From contig CALHWY010000023.1 in the NCBI GenBank assembly GCA_938040055.1, forward strand, positions 1 to 63,979: 63,979 nt of DNA, given 5' to 3'. The notes under the pieces were generated by a model that saw only the letters and a program-made list of their open reading frames with translations, was not told the DNA's origin and did not search any database. Within the stretch, counting starts at the first letter, position 1. Each line of letters opens with the position of its first letter. Below, piece by piece: positions 1 to 8,468 of this stretch. Source of the DNA: an uncultured Endomicrobiia bacterium. Its GTDB lineage: Bacteria; Elusimicrobiota; Endomicrobiia; Endomicrobiales; Endomicrobiaceae. The position numbers and the translations under genes were made by a program.

Positions 1-1
1 A

Positions 2-55
2 AGAGAGGGAGGCAGGACAGTAGGGTCTGGAGTGGTGACGGAGATAATAGAATAA
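2..55 (+). CDS. tuf: Elongation factor Tu, C-terminal end (partial)
   Basis: The first 55 bases read REGGRTVGSGVVTEIIE followed by TAA. This is the last strand of EF-Tu domain III, where family members end in REGGRTVGAGVV plus a few residues. The rest of the gene lies upstream of the window. A tuf gene directly before rpsJ is the classical str-to-S10 operon junction. The match is short, but the motif is very characteristic. Confidence 0.9.
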   Translation, partial: REGGRTVGSGVVTEIIE

Positions 56-69
56 AATTAAAAGGCGGC

Positions 70-94
70 GGCTGCGGCGTCGGAAACCGCAGCC
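70..94 (+). promoter_or_regulatory. Hairpin in the tuf-rpsJ leader
   Basis: GGCTGCGG (70-77) pairs perfectly with CCGCAGCC (87-94) across a 9-nt loop, 39 nt before the rpsJ start. No T-run follows, so it does not look like a simple terminator. It could be an RNA-processing site or an S10-operon leader element. The structure is seen; the role is inference. Confidence 0.45.
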
Positions 95-132
95 CCGGGC
101 TTTAAAGAAATATAAAACAGGATTAAAAACTT

Positions 133-459
133 ATGGTAAATGAAAAAGCAGTACAAACTCAGCGGTTGAGAATTAAATTAAGAGCTTATGATCATAAAAT
201 GTTAGACGATTCTCTTGCGAAAATCGTGGAAACTGCAAGACGCACCGGCGCGGCAATTACAGGCCCGGTATTGCTTCCTACGCATATAAAGAAGTATACC
301 GTAAACAGATCGGTGCATACCGATAAAAAGTCCCGCGAGCAGTTTGAGATGAGAATTCACAAAAGATTAGTCGATATTCGCGAGCCTTCTTCCAAAACGG
401 TTGAAGAGCTTATGAAGCTTGATTTGCCCGCCGGAGTTGATATCGAAATCAAAATGTAA
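133..459 (+). CDS. rpsJ: 30S ribosomal protein S10
   Basis: The 108-residue protein has the S10 core: RLRIKLRAYDH near the N-terminus, TGAAITGPVLLPT at about 40-52 and a C-terminal LPAGVDIEIKM. S10 sits in the 30S head and also acts as NusE in antitermination. It opens the S10 operon just after tuf, with rplC 39 nt downstream. Length is close to the family norm. Confidence 0.97.
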   Translation: MVNEKAVQTQRLRIKLRAYDHKMLDDSLAKIVETARRTGAAITGPVLLPTHIKKYTVNRSVHTDKKSREQFEMRIHKRLVDIREPSSKTVEELMKLDLPAGVDIEIKM

Positions 460-498
460 ACGGCGGATTAAAAAATACTTGAATTTTAGAGAGAAAAT

Positions 499-1176
499 AT
501 GTTAAAATCAATAATTGGTAAAAAAATAGGAATGACGCAGGTGTTCGACGACAAAGGAAATCTTATTCCTGTTACCGTAGTCGAGGCTGGCCCTTGTATT
601 GTTACCGGCGTGCGCACTTGTGAAAAAGACGGCTATTCGGCTGTTCAGCTCGGATTCGGAGATATAGAAGAAAAAAAATTAAACAAACCCCAGTCTGGAA
701 TGTTTAAAAAAAACAATCTTGCTCCCAAAAAAATCCTTAGCGAAGTAAGGGTCGACGATGTTTCCCCCTATTCAATAGGGCAGGAAATCAAGGTCGGTTT
801 GTTTAAAGCGGGCGACTATGTAGATGTTTCCGCTTTAACAAAAGGAAAAGGTTATACCGGGGTCATTAAAAGGCATAACTTCGGAATGCAGCCCAGAAGC
901 CACGGGCAGTCTGACAGGACGCGTTCAAGAGGGTCGAGCGGCGGGCAGGGGCCGCAGAAGCTTTTTAAAGGCATGAAAATGTCTGGACATTCGGGCAATG
1001 AATATGTTACAATCCAAAAATTGCAGATTGTAAATGTTGACTCCGAAAAGAATCTTATGCTCATAAAAGGCGCGGTTCCGGCCGTAAAAACCGGAACGCT
1101 GTTTATAAGCGCTACGGTAAAGAAGACGCCTGTAATACAGGAAGCGAAACCGGCAGCGAAAAGCAAGAAAAAATAA
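499..1176 (+). CDS. rplC: 50S ribosomal protein L3
   Basis: The 225-residue protein starts IIGKKIGMTQVF, the standard L3 N-terminus. It has the conserved loop RSHGQSDRTRSRGSSGGQGPQ region at about 133-153, which reaches toward the peptidyl-transferase centre. The last 20 or so residues form a Lys/Ala-rich tail (AKPAAKSKKK). It lies second in the S10 operon and is preceded by GAGAGAAAAT, a usable ribosome binding site. Confidence 0.97.
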   Translation: MLKSIIGKKIGMTQVFDDKGNLIPVTVVEAGPCIVTGVRTCEKDGYSAVQLGFGDIEEKKLNKPQSGMFKKNNLAPKKILSEVRVDDVSPYSIGQEIKVGLFKAGDYVDVSALTKGKGYTGVIKRHNFGMQPRSHGQSDRTRSRGSSGGQGPQKLFKGMKMSGHSGNEYVTIQKLQIVNVDSEKNLMLIKGAVPAVKTGTLFISATVKKTPVIQEAKPAAKSKKK

Positions 1177-1200
1177 AAGTAATTCAAGAGAGAAAGTAAA

Positions 1201-1821
1201 ATGGAAACGATAGTTTATAATGCTAAAGGCCAGGAAAAAGGTAAGATCGAGCTTCCTGCTTTTTTCAATACGGAAGTGTCAAATACGCTTTTGCATGAAA
1301 TTACCACAGCTTATCTTAACAACCGCAGATCGGGCACTCATAAAACAAAATCAAGAGGCGAAGTTTCTTTTTCGGGAGCAAAACCCTGGAAACAGAAAGG
1401 CACGGGCAATGCCCGCGCCGGACAAAGGAATTCTCCTCTCTGGAGGAAAGGCGGAGTTATATTCGGTCCGAAGCCCAGAGATTATTACACAAAAATGTCG
1501 AAGCAGAAAAAAAGACTTTCTTTAAATATGGCATTTTCGGCTCAGTTGCAAAACGGAAATGTTATTGTAGTCGATTCCGTAAAAGTTGAGGAAGCAAAGA
1601 CAAAAAAAGTCGCAGAGCTTATTAAGAATCTCAAGGCCGAAGGCAAAAAAGTCGTGTTTGCCATCAACGCCGACGCGGATTTCAAACTTGCGGCGCGTAA
1701 TATTGAAAATGTCGTTGTGGAAAATATCAAAAACATAAATGCATATCAGGTTCTTTGGGCGGATAAAATTATCACTACTCCAGAGGCTATAGAAAGCATT
1801 AAAGAAAGACAAACTTTGTAA
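1201..1821 (+). CDS. rplD: 50S ribosomal protein L4
   Basis: The 206-residue protein shows the L4 signature GAKPWKQKGTGNARAGQRNSP at about 60-80, the extended loop lining the exit tunnel. In some bacteria L4 represses the S10 operon by binding its leader RNA. It follows rplC by 24 nt with GAGAGAAAG upstream of the ATG. Confidence 0.97.
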   Translation: METIVYNAKGQEKGKIELPAFFNTEVSNTLLHEITTAYLNNRRSGTHKTKSRGEVSFSGAKPWKQKGTGNARAGQRNSPLWRKGGVIFGPKPRDYYTKMSKQKKRLSLNMAFSAQLQNGNVIVVDSVKVEEAKTKKVAELIKNLKAEGKKVVFAINADADFKLAARNIENVVVENIKNINAYQVLWADKIITTPEAIESIKERQTL

Positions 1822-1856
1822 AAGGATTTGTTTTTATTAATCGGACAGGGAATAAA

Positions 1857-2144
1857 ATGGATATCAGAAACATTATCAAGAAACCTTTAGTAACGGAAAA
1901 AGCTTCTATTTTGAAAGAAAAAGACAATAAATATACTTTCATGGTAGATAAAAACGCCAATAAATTTCAGATTAAACAGGCGGTTGAGACTTTGTTTAAA
2001 GTAAAAGTTGAAAGCGTGCATACCGCAAACTATGCGGGAAAAGAAAAGAGAATGGGTATGCATTCCGGATATAGAAGCGATTGGAAAAAAGCAATCGTAA
2101 AACTTGGCAAAGGCCAGGAAATTCAAATGGTCGACGAAGCCTAA
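1857..2144 (+). CDS. rplW: 50S ribosomal protein L23
   Basis: The 95-residue protein has the L23 start IIKKPLVTEKA and the internal NKFQIKQAVETLFKVKVESVHTAN region. L23 lies at the tunnel exit and docks trigger factor and SRP. It has normal length and genomic position between rplD and rplB. The short gap after it contains a hairpin, annotated separately. Confidence 0.97.
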   Translation: MDIRNIIKKPLVTEKASILKEKDNKYTFMVDKNANKFQIKQAVETLFKVKVESVHTANYAGKEKRMGMHSGYRSDWKKAIVKLGKGQEIQMVDEA

Positions 2145-2164
2145 AAGGCTGGGAGTAAATAAAA

Positions 2165-2188
2165 CCCCTGCGATATGATACGCAGGAG
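2165..2188 (+). promoter_or_regulatory. Hairpin between rplW and rplB
   Basis: CCTGCG (2167-2172) pairs with CGCAGG (2181-2186), with further weaker pairs outside (C2165-G2188, AA/TT). A T-rich run with scattered A and G follows. It lies 20 nt after rplW in an otherwise tight operon. A processing or attenuation site is possible; no function can be assigned from sequence alone. Confidence 0.4.
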
Positions 2189-2259
2189 TTATTTGTTTAT
2201 TTGAAGTAACTATGGGCGCGCTCAAGATGGAGAAAGCGTCCGATAACGGGAAAAACACA

Positions 2260-3096
2260 ATGCCGATTAAAACATTTAAACCTTACACTCAATCCAGAAG
2301 ACAGATGTCCGTTTCGGATTTTTCGGATATCACAAAAACCGAACCGGAAAAATCCCTGACGAAAATAATAAAAAAAAGCGGCGGACGCAATAATACCGGC
2401 CGCATTATGGTTCGCTTCAGAGGCGGGGGCCACAAAAGATTTTACAGGATTATAGATTTTAAAAGGGATAAAATAAACGTTCCGGCGGAAGTCATAGCTA
2501 TAGAATATGATCCCAACCGTTCAAGCAGAATAGCTCTTTTGCAGTATAAAGACGGAGAGAAAAGATATATAATTCAGCCTTTGGGTGTGAAAGTGGGGGA
2601 CTCGCTTATGTCCGGTCCGGATGCCGAGATAAAAGCGGGGAATGCTCTTCCTATTTCAAACATACCCGTAGGTACGTTTATACATAACATCGAACTTGTT
2701 CCCGGAAAAGGCGCTCAGATGGTTCGTTCGGCGGGAGCGGCCGCGCAGCTTCTCGCAAAAGAGGGCGATTATGCCCATTTAAGAATGCCTTCAGGGGAAA
2801 TAAGGCTTGTTCGGGTGAAATGTTATGCGACGATTGGTCAGGTAGGAAATATAGACCATGAAAACATTACGATAGGCTCTGCAGGAAGGAACCGCCACAA
2901 AGGCTTTAAGTCTCATGTGCGCGGAACTGCAATGAATGCTGTCGACCATCCTCACGGAGGCGGCAGAGGCAGATCTAAAGGCAATAACCAGCCCAGAAGC
3001 CCTTGGAACCAGCCTGCTAAAGGTTTCAAGACAAGATCGCCGAAAGTATGGGATTGGGTAATAGTAAGCCATCGTAATAAAGCAAAGAAGGCGTAA
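2260..3096 (+). CDS. rplB: 50S ribosomal protein L2
   Basis: The reading frame opens at 2212, but the ATG at 2260 gives the family N-terminus MPIKTFKPYTQSRRQ and a normal 278 residues. The conserved block GTAMNAVDHPHGGGRG at about 218-233 is the L2 segment needed for peptidyl transfer, with the key His in DHPHGGG. The ribosome binding site before 2260 is weak, so the 16-residue longer form cannot be fully excluded. Confidence 0.95.
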   Translation: MPIKTFKPYTQSRRQMSVSDFSDITKTEPEKSLTKIIKKSGGRNNTGRIMVRFRGGGHKRFYRIIDFKRDKINVPAEVIAIEYDPNRSSRIALLQYKDGEKRYIIQPLGVKVGDSLMSGPDAEIKAGNALPISNIPVGTFIHNIELVPGKGAQMVRSAGAAAQLLAKEGDYAHLRMPSGEIRLVRVKCYATIGQVGNIDHENITIGSAGRNRHKGFKSHVRGTAMNAVDHPHGGGRGRSKGNNQPRSPWNQPAKGFKTRSPKVWDWVIVSHRNKAKKA

Positions 3097-3114
3097 TCGG
3101 AGGAACACAATAAA

Positions 3115-3399
3115 ATGAGCCGTTCAACTAAAAAGGGACCTTATGTGGATGAAAAGCTTTTGAAAAAAATGCAAAAGCTTAATGAGACCGGCGACAAGAA
3201 AGTTATTAAAACATGGGCGAGAGCCTGCGTTATAACGCCGGAGTTCGTAGGACACACGATAGCAATACATAACGGTAAAAAGTTTCTTCCTGTTTTTATA
3301 TCCGAGCAGATGGTCGGACACAGACTTGGCGAATTTGCTCCCACCAGGACATTTAAAGGCCACGGCGGTATGACTAAACAGGAAACTTCACTTACATAA
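3115..3399 (+). CDS. rpsS: 30S ribosomal protein S19
   Basis: The 94-residue protein begins MSRSTKKGPYVDEKLLKK and has the IAVHNGK-like IAIHNGKKFLPVFI and VGHRLGEFAPTRTF motifs typical of S19 in the 30S head. It is preceded by TCGGAGGAACAC, a strong ribosome binding site, 18 nt after rplB. Confidence 0.97.
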   Translation: MSRSTKKGPYVDEKLLKKMQKLNETGDKKVIKTWARACVITPEFVGHTIAIHNGKKFLPVFISEQMVGHRLGEFAPTRTFKGHGGMTKQETSLT

Positions 3400-3415
3400 A
3401 AAAGGACAAATTAAG

Positions 3416-3889
3416 ATGGAAGCAAAAGCAACAGCTAAGTTTGTAAGATATACGCCCAGAAAAGTGAATCAGGTTTGTACGCTTATCAGAGGCAAGAAAG
3501 TGGAAAAAGCGTTTGAAACGCTTTCTTTTCTTCCTAAATCCGCCGCCGCGCTGGTTGAAAAAGTTTTAAAAAGCGCGACCGCGAATTCAGGCAGGCTCAA
3601 AGACTATTCGGGGCTTAAAGTAAAAGAGGCCTGGGTCGGCAGCGGCCCTGTTTTAAAAAGAATGAGACCGGGACCGATGGGAAGAGGAATGCCGGTTAAA
3701 AAAAGAACTTCTCATCTGACGATAGTCGTAACGGATACGGGTGTTGCGGCGGACAAAAGAAAAAGAAAGCCGGCGTCCGTAAAAACTGCGGGCGGCGATA
3801 CGGCGGCGGTTAAAGCGGAAGTGAAGAAAGAAAAGAAAAAGACGGTTGCGAAAAAAACTTCAGCAGCGAAAAAAGAAGAGAAAAAATAA
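3416..3889 (+). CDS. rplV: 50S ribosomal protein L22 with long basic tail
   Basis: The first 110 residues are ordinary L22: ATAKFVRYTPRKVNQVCTLIRGK, then MRPGPMGRGMPVKKRTSHLTIVV, the tunnel beta-hairpin and its return. After about residue 110 comes a 45-residue Lys/Ala/Thr-rich extension ending KKEEKK, making 157 residues in all. Such tails occur in some phyla and are probably surface-exposed and disordered. Confidence 0.96.
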   Translation: MEAKATAKFVRYTPRKVNQVCTLIRGKKVEKAFETLSFLPKSAAALVEKVLKSATANSGRLKDYSGLKVKEAWVGSGPVLKRMRPGPMGRGMPVKKRTSHLTIVVTDTGVAADKRKRKPASVKTAGGDTAAVKAEVKKEKKKTVAKKTSAAKKEEKK

Positions 3890-3910
3890 AGTAAAAAGGT
3901 AAGGCAAAAC

Positions 3911-4627
3911 ATGGGGCATAAAGTTCATCCTAAAAGCGTAAGATTAGGGTATATTAAAGACTGGGATTCCAAATGGTTTAATCTTAAAGAGATGCCGGAT
4001 TTTATAGAAGAAGACTGCAGAATCAGGGCAACTCTTAAAGAAAAGCTGAAACTGGCGTCCGTTTCAAAAATAGGCATTGAAAGAGCCGGAAAATATCTGC
4101 GGGTCAATATTTATACCGCGCGTCCCGGAATAGTGATAGGAAAGGGCGGGCAGGGCATTGAAACGCTGAGAAAAGAAGTTGAAGCTATGACATCAAGAAA
4201 AACATTTGTCAATGTTATGGAAATAAAAAGGCCTGAGGTCGACGCGCAGCTTGCGGCCGAAGGAATCGCTTTTCAGCTGGAAAGACAGATCGCTTTCAGA
4301 AGAGCTATGAAAAAAACAATTGAAAAAGCGATGGCTGCCGGAGCCCAGGGCATAAAAGTTATGGTTTCGGGAAGACTCGGAGGCGCGGAAATCGCAAGAA
4401 CCGAATGGCTTAAAGAGGGCAGGGTGCCTTTGCAGACGTTTAGGGCGGATATTGACTACGGTTTTACCGAAGCTTATACGACGATGGGGCAAATAGGAGT
4501 GAAAGTCTGGATTTTTAAAAAAGAGCACTTTAAAAAGACGCCTAAAGAACTGCTTGAAGAAGCAAAGCTTGTCGACGCTGACGCTTTAGAGGCCAATGCG
4601 AGGACGGCTGCTTCGGAAGAAAAATAA
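3911..4627 (+). CDS. rpsC: 30S ribosomal protein S3
   Basis: The 238-residue protein starts MGHKVHPKSVRLGYIKDWDSKWF. It has the KH-domain motif GIVIGKGGQGIETLRKEV at about 73-90 and the C-terminal GRLGGAEIARTEW. S3 is part of the mRNA entry helicase. It lies between rplV and rplP, the conserved order. Confidence 0.97.
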   Translation: MGHKVHPKSVRLGYIKDWDSKWFNLKEMPDFIEEDCRIRATLKEKLKLASVSKIGIERAGKYLRVNIYTARPGIVIGKGGQGIETLRKEVEAMTSRKTFVNVMEIKRPEVDAQLAAEGIAFQLERQIAFRRAMKKTIEKAMAAGAQGIKVMVSGRLGGAEIARTEWLKEGRVPLQTFRADIDYGFTEAYTTMGQIGVKVWIFKKEHFKKTPKELLEEAKLVDADALEANARTAASEEK

Positions 4628-4655
4628 ATTAAGACATTAAGTTGAGGACATTTAT

Positions 4656-5069
4656 ATGTTAATGCCAAAAAGAGTAAAATATAGAAAAACACACAGGGGC
4701 AGGATGAAAGGTAAAGCTAAAGGCGGAACTTATCTGGCTTTCGGCAAATACGGACTTCAGGCTCTTGAACCTGTCTGGATAAACAGCAACCAGATAGAAG
4801 CGGCCCGTATAACTCTCGCAAGGTTTACGAAAAAAGGCGGAAAAGTTTGGATCAGAATATTCCCTGATAAACCAATCTCAAAAAAGCCGGCGGAAACCAG
4901 AATGGGTAAGGGTAAAGGAGATCCGCAGTTTTGGGTCGCGGTAGTAAAGCCGGGAAGAATTATGTTTGAAATGGAAGGTCTTCCCGAAGCGGATGCAAGA
5001 AAAGCTTTAAAGCTTGCGTCAAATAAACTTCCGATACAAACAAAAATTTTAGTGAGAGCGGATATTTAA
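4656..5069 (+). CDS. rplP: 50S ribosomal protein L16
   Basis: The 137-residue protein begins MLMPKRVKYRKTHRGRMKGKAKGG, the standard L16 start. It has VWIRIFPDKPISKKPAETRMGKGKG, which includes the Arg loop near the A-site tRNA. It ends one base before the rpmC start, consistent with translational coupling. Confidence 0.97.
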   Translation: MLMPKRVKYRKTHRGRMKGKAKGGTYLAFGKYGLQALEPVWINSNQIEAARITLARFTKKGGKVWIRIFPDKPISKKPAETRMGKGKGDPQFWVAVVKPGRIMFEMEGLPEADARKALKLASNKLPIQTKILVRADI

Positions 5070-5070
5070 G

Positions 5071-5274
5071 ATGAAAAGTAAAAACTGGCAGGAAATGAAA
5101 CATATGTCGGATGCTGAGCTCAATGCAAAACTCAACGATATGCAGGACAGAATTTTTAAACTGAAATTCCGCCATACTACGGCGCCTGTAAAGAATCCTC
5201 TTGAGATCAGGAGCTTGAGAAGAGACATTGCAAGAGTAAAAACGCTTCTTGCGCAAAAGAACGAGTCTAAATAA
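5071..5274 (+). CDS. rpmC: 50S ribosomal protein L29
   Basis: The 67-residue two-helix protein contains MSDAELNAKLNDMQDRIFKLKF and ends with RRDIARVKTLLAQK, the usual L29 C-terminal helix. It begins one base after the rplP stop and is followed closely by rpsQ. Confidence 0.95.
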   Translation: MKSKNWQEMKHMSDAELNAKLNDMQDRIFKLKFRHTTAPVKNPLEIRSLRRDIARVKTLLAQKNESK

Positions 5275-5296
5275 GACAAAATAATAGGAAGGAAAA

Positions 5297-5551
5297 ATGG
5301 CTGAACGTGGAAAACGCAAATACCGTACAGGTGTAGTAGTAAGCGACAAAAGCAGCAAGACAAGACTTGTCGCAGTTGAAAGAACTTACCGGCACTCTTT
5401 ATACGACAGAGTTATACGTTCCAAAAGCAAATTTGCCGTTCATGACGAAAAGAATGAATCGCATATGGGCGATACGGTGAAAATAATGGAATGCAGACCT
5501 CTCTCTAAAACCAAGAGATGGGTAATGGTTGAAGTTATAAACAAAGCATAA
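5297..5551 (+). CDS. rpsQ: 30S ribosomal protein S17
   Basis: The 84-residue OB-fold protein shows TGVVVSDKSSKTRLVAVERTYRHSLY and GDTVKIMECRPLSKTKRW, both diagnostic of S17. ATAGGAAGGAAAA precedes the ATG and gives a good ribosome binding site. Confidence 0.97.
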   Translation: MAERGKRKYRTGVVVSDKSSKTRLVAVERTYRHSLYDRVIRSKSKFAVHDEKNESHMGDTVKIMECRPLSKTKRWVMVEVINKA

Positions 5552-5567
5552 TTTCGAGGTCTAAAAA

Positions 5568-5936
5568 ATGATTCAAGAAAGATCTATTTTAAACGTAGCA
5601 GACAACTCAGGGGCGAAATCGATACGCTGTTTCAGGGTAACGAAAGGATTGAAACGCCGTTATGCCGGCATAGGCGACGTAATACACGCTTCCGTTCAGG
5701 ACGCGATACCGCATGCGAATATAAAAAAAGGCGACGTGGTCAAAGCCGTTATAGTGCGCACTGTAAAAGAAATCCGCAGAGCGGACGGAACGTATATAAA
5801 GTTTGACGACAATGCCGCTGTTATAATTAATGACGAAGGCGAACCGAAAGGAACGCGCATCTTCGGGCCGGTAGCAAGAGAATTGAGAGAAGCCAATTAT
5901 CTTAAAATAATTTCATTGGCTCCTGAAGTGATTTAA
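5568..5936 (+). CDS. rplN: 50S ribosomal protein L14
   Basis: The 122-residue protein begins MIQERSILNVADNSGAKSIRC and ends with RIFGPVARELREANYLKIISLAPEVI, matching L14 over its full length. It binds h14 of the small subunit across the interface and is a target of the RsfS silencing factor. Confidence 0.97.
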   Translation: MIQERSILNVADNSGAKSIRCFRVTKGLKRRYAGIGDVIHASVQDAIPHANIKKGDVVKAVIVRTVKEIRRADGTYIKFDDNAAVIINDEGEPKGTRIFGPVARELREANYLKIISLAPEVI

Positions 5937-5960
5937 TAAAGTATTAACGGGATATGAAAA

Positions 5961-6272
5961 ATGCTTAATATCAAGAAGAAAGACAAAGTTGTGGTTTTAT
6001 CCGGAAAAGACAAAGGCAAAAAAGGCGAAGTTCTTAAGGTATATCCTGAAAAGGCGAAAGTTATTGTGGCGAAGGTCAATTTCGTGAAAAGACACACCAA
6101 ACCCACTCAGAGAGATCCGGGAGGGATACGCGAAAAGGAAGCTCCTGTGGCTATCAGTAAAGTGATGCTTGTCTGCCCGAAGTGCGAGCAGGCGGCGAGG
6201 CCTAAATTCGATTCGCTTTCTGACGGGAAAAAAATAAGAATATGCCGTAAATGCGGCGAAATGATAGTATAA
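5961..6272 (+). CDS. rplX: 50S ribosomal protein L24
   Basis: The 103-residue protein has the KOW motif KVVVLSGKDKGKKGEVLKV at about 9-27. It also has two Cys pairs in the C-terminal part, CPKC and CRKC, a zinc-ribbon-like form common outside enteric bacteria. L24 starts 50S assembly. It ends 11 nt before rplE. Confidence 0.96.
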   Translation: MLNIKKKDKVVVLSGKDKGKKGEVLKVYPEKAKVIVAKVNFVKRHTKPTQRDPGGIREKEAPVAISKVMLVCPKCEQAARPKFDSLSDGKKIRICRKCGEMIV

Positions 6273-6283
6273 GGGAAATAATA

Positions 6284-6841
6284 ATGAACCAACCTCGTTT
6301 AAAAGAATTTTATCAAAAAAACGTAATACCGGAACTTCTGAAACAGTATAAATTTAAAAATGTTCATCAGGTTCCCAAACTTGAGAAAATCGTAATAAAT
6401 ATCGGCGTAAGCGAAGCCAAGGAAAATATTAAGGCTTTGGAAATGGCTATTTCCGAACTCGGTCTGATAACAGGGCAGAAGCCTGTTACCTGCCGCGCTA
6501 AAAAGTCCGTTTCGAACTTTAAGCTCCGTGAAAATATGCCGATAGGGGCAAAAGTCACTCTCAGAAGCTCAATGATGTATGAGTTTCTTGACAGGCTTAT
6601 CAATGTAGCAGTTCCCCGCATAAGAGATTTCAGGGGAATTGAGCCTAACGGATTTGACGGAAGGGGAAATTTTAATCTGGGGCTTAGCGAACAGTATATT
6701 TTTCCTGAAATAAACGTCGAGAAATCGGACAAAGCAAGAGGAATGAACATAACGATAGTAACGTCGGCACAAAAAGACGAGCATGCGAAAGCGCTGCTTG
6801 ATCTTTTGGGGATGCCTTTTAAAAAAAGAGACAATAAATAA
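6284..6841 (+). CDS. rplE: 50S ribosomal protein L5
   Basis: The ATG at 6284 was chosen because it follows AAGGGAAATA and gives MNQPRLKEFYQ, a typical start. An in-frame start at 6251 would overlap rplX. The 185-residue product has IVINIGVSEAKENIKALE, TLRSSMMYEFLDRL and FRGIEPNGFDGRGNFNLG, all L5 hallmarks. It contacts 5S rRNA and P-site tRNA. Confidence 0.96.
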   Translation: MNQPRLKEFYQKNVIPELLKQYKFKNVHQVPKLEKIVINIGVSEAKENIKALEMAISELGLITGQKPVTCRAKKSVSNFKLRENMPIGAKVTLRSSMMYEFLDRLINVAVPRIRDFRGIEPNGFDGRGNFNLGLSEQYIFPEINVEKSDKARGMNITIVTSAQKDEHAKALLDLLGMPFKKRDNK

Positions 6842-6859
6842 AGTAAAGGATATTTTTTT

Positions 6860-7045
6860 ATGGCAACAACTTCAGCAGAAGCAAAGATGAGAAAACCCCA
6901 GAAATTTGCAACACGGTACAGGAACAGATGTCGCCTGTGTGGAAGACCGCGTGGCTATTACAGGGATTTCGGACTTTGCAGAATATGTTTTCGTAAATTA
7001 GCGCATAATGGCGAAATACCAGGCGTCACAAAATCAAGCTGGTAA
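6860..7045 (+). CDS. rpsN: 30S ribosomal protein S14, zinc-binding short form
   Basis: Only 61 residues long, with CRLCGRPRGYYRDFGLCRICF. The two CxxC pairs mark the short zinc-binding type of S14 rather than the 100-residue zinc-free form. It sits in its canonical place between rplE and rpsH. Confidence 0.96.
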   Translation: MATTSAEAKMRKPQKFATRYRNRCRLCGRPRGYYRDFGLCRICFRKLAHNGEIPGVTKSSW

Positions 7046-7068
7046 TATTTTTTAAAAGAGGTCGGTTA

Positions 7069-7464
7069 ATGATTACGGATCCAATATCAGATATGTTTTC
7101 ACGCATCCGCAATGCGAATGCAAAGCTTCACGAGAAGGTCGATATACCATCTTCCAAAATGAAAGTCGAAGTGGCAAAAATTCTCAAGGAAGAAGGTTAT
7201 ATAGCGAATTATAAGAATATTGAAGACCACAAACAGGGCGTTTTAAGAGTTTATCTTAAATATACCGCCGAAGGCAAGCCGGTTCTTCAAGGAATAAAAA
7301 GAGTTTCGAAATCAAGTCTCAGGATATACAAAGGTTATGCCGACATGCCTAAAACTTATGGCGGGTTGGGAGTTACTATTGTTTCTACGTCAAAAGGTTT
7401 GATGACTGACAGGCAGGCAAGGAAAGAAAAAGCCGGCGGGGAAGTAATCGGCTATATCTGGTAA
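7069..7464 (+). CDS. rpsH: 30S ribosomal protein S8
   Basis: The 131-residue protein begins MITDPISDMFSRIRNANAKLHEKVDIPSSK and ends with GLMTDRQARKEKAGGEVIGYIW, a full-length S8. In enteric bacteria S8 represses the spc operon through the rplE leader. Confidence 0.97.
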   Translation: MITDPISDMFSRIRNANAKLHEKVDIPSSKMKVEVAKILKEEGYIANYKNIEDHKQGVLRVYLKYTAEGKPVLQGIKRVSKSSLRIYKGYADMPKTYGGLGVTIVSTSKGLMTDRQARKEKAGGEVIGYIW

Positions 7465-7488
7465 AAAATTTATATTGAGGATCAAAAA

Positions 7489-8052
7489 ATGAGTCGCTTA
7501 GGTAAAAAACCGGTTGCTTTGCCGGATAAAGTGAAAGCGGAATTTAAAAACGGAATATTGGAGATATCCGGGCCTAATGGCAAGCTTTCGCAGGTCATTG
7601 ATAAAAAAATCGCAGTTAAAGTTGATAAGAATTCCGTTCTTTTCGAAGCTTTGGGAGAAAGCCGGGAACACAATATGATGCACGGCCTTTACAGAGGGCT
7701 TGCCAATAATATGGTTGAAGGCGTGACAAAAGGTTTTAAAAAAGAATTGGAAATAGTGGGATTGGGTTATAAAGCCAATATCGAAGGCGGCAAAAATCTT
7801 GTGATGTCTGTCGGATTTTCCCATACGGTCACGCTTGAAATACCGTCTACCGTAAAAGTTACGGCCGTTCTTACTCCCGATAAAAACACTCTCGTGACAG
7901 TAACCGGAGTGGACAAATATGAAGTCGGAGCTTTTGCCGCTAAAGTCAGGGCGGTAAAGACCCCGGAGCCTTATAAAGGCTTCGGAGTGAGATATGTCGG
8001 CGAACACATAATAAGAAAAGCCGGTAAAGCAGCGGCCGGCGGCAAAAAATAG
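7489..8052 (+). CDS. rplF: 50S ribosomal protein L6
   Basis: The 187-residue protein begins MSRLGKKPVALPDKVKAEF. It carries the C-terminal signature KTPEPYKGFGVRYVGEHI with a short Lys/Ala/Gly tail. L6 borders the GTPase centre. The spacing and TTGAGGATCAAAAA upstream fit the operon. Confidence 0.97.
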   Translation: MSRLGKKPVALPDKVKAEFKNGILEISGPNGKLSQVIDKKIAVKVDKNSVLFEALGESREHNMMHGLYRGLANNMVEGVTKGFKKELEIVGLGYKANIEGGKNLVMSVGFSHTVTLEIPSTVKVTAVLTPDKNTLVTVTGVDKYEVGAFAAKVRAVKTPEPYKGFGVRYVGEHIIRKAGKAAAGGKK

Positions 8053-8061
8053 AGGATTTAG

Positions 8062-8421
8062 ATGAAAGGTTCAACAAAAAGATTCGATTACCGTGTAAAA
8101 AGAGTAAGAAGTAAAGTTGAGGGCACGCAGGAAAGGCCGCGTCTGGCCGTTCACCGCGGACATAAGCACATTTATGCTCAAATCATAGACGACAGTAAAG
8201 GCGTGACTCTTGCCTCAGCGTCGACTTTATCTCCTGAATTAAAGGGCAAATTGAAAGTTACCGATACTGTCGCCGCGGCAAAGTCAGTCGGCGATTTGAT
8301 TGCTAAAAAAGCGGGCGAAAAAGGCGTTAAGAAAGTCGTTTTTGACCGCAGAGGTTATGAATATACGGGAAAAGTCAAAGCTCTTGCCGATGCCGCAAGA
8401 GATGGCGGATTAGAGTTTTAA
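8062..8421 (+). CDS. rplR: 50S ribosomal protein L18
   Basis: The 119-residue protein has RPRLAVHRGHKHIYAQIIDDSKGVTLASAST and KVVFDRRGYEYTGKVKALADAARDGGLEF, which fit L18, the 5S rRNA binder. It starts 10 nt after rplF. Confidence 0.97.
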   Translation: MKGSTKRFDYRVKRVRSKVEGTQERPRLAVHRGHKHIYAQIIDDSKGVTLASASTLSPELKGKLKVTDTVAAAKSVGDLIAKKAGEKGVKKVVFDRRGYEYTGKVKALADAARDGGLEF

Positions 8422-8468
8422 AATAAAAATATGACCGTAAAACGGTTTGCAGCATTTAGGAGGATCAG

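Noticed and set aside
852..1187. Minus-strand reading frame opposite rplC
   Set aside because: It mirrors a certain ribosomal gene and has no ribosome binding site or recognisable domain. The same holds for the other antisense frames in the ribosomal block.
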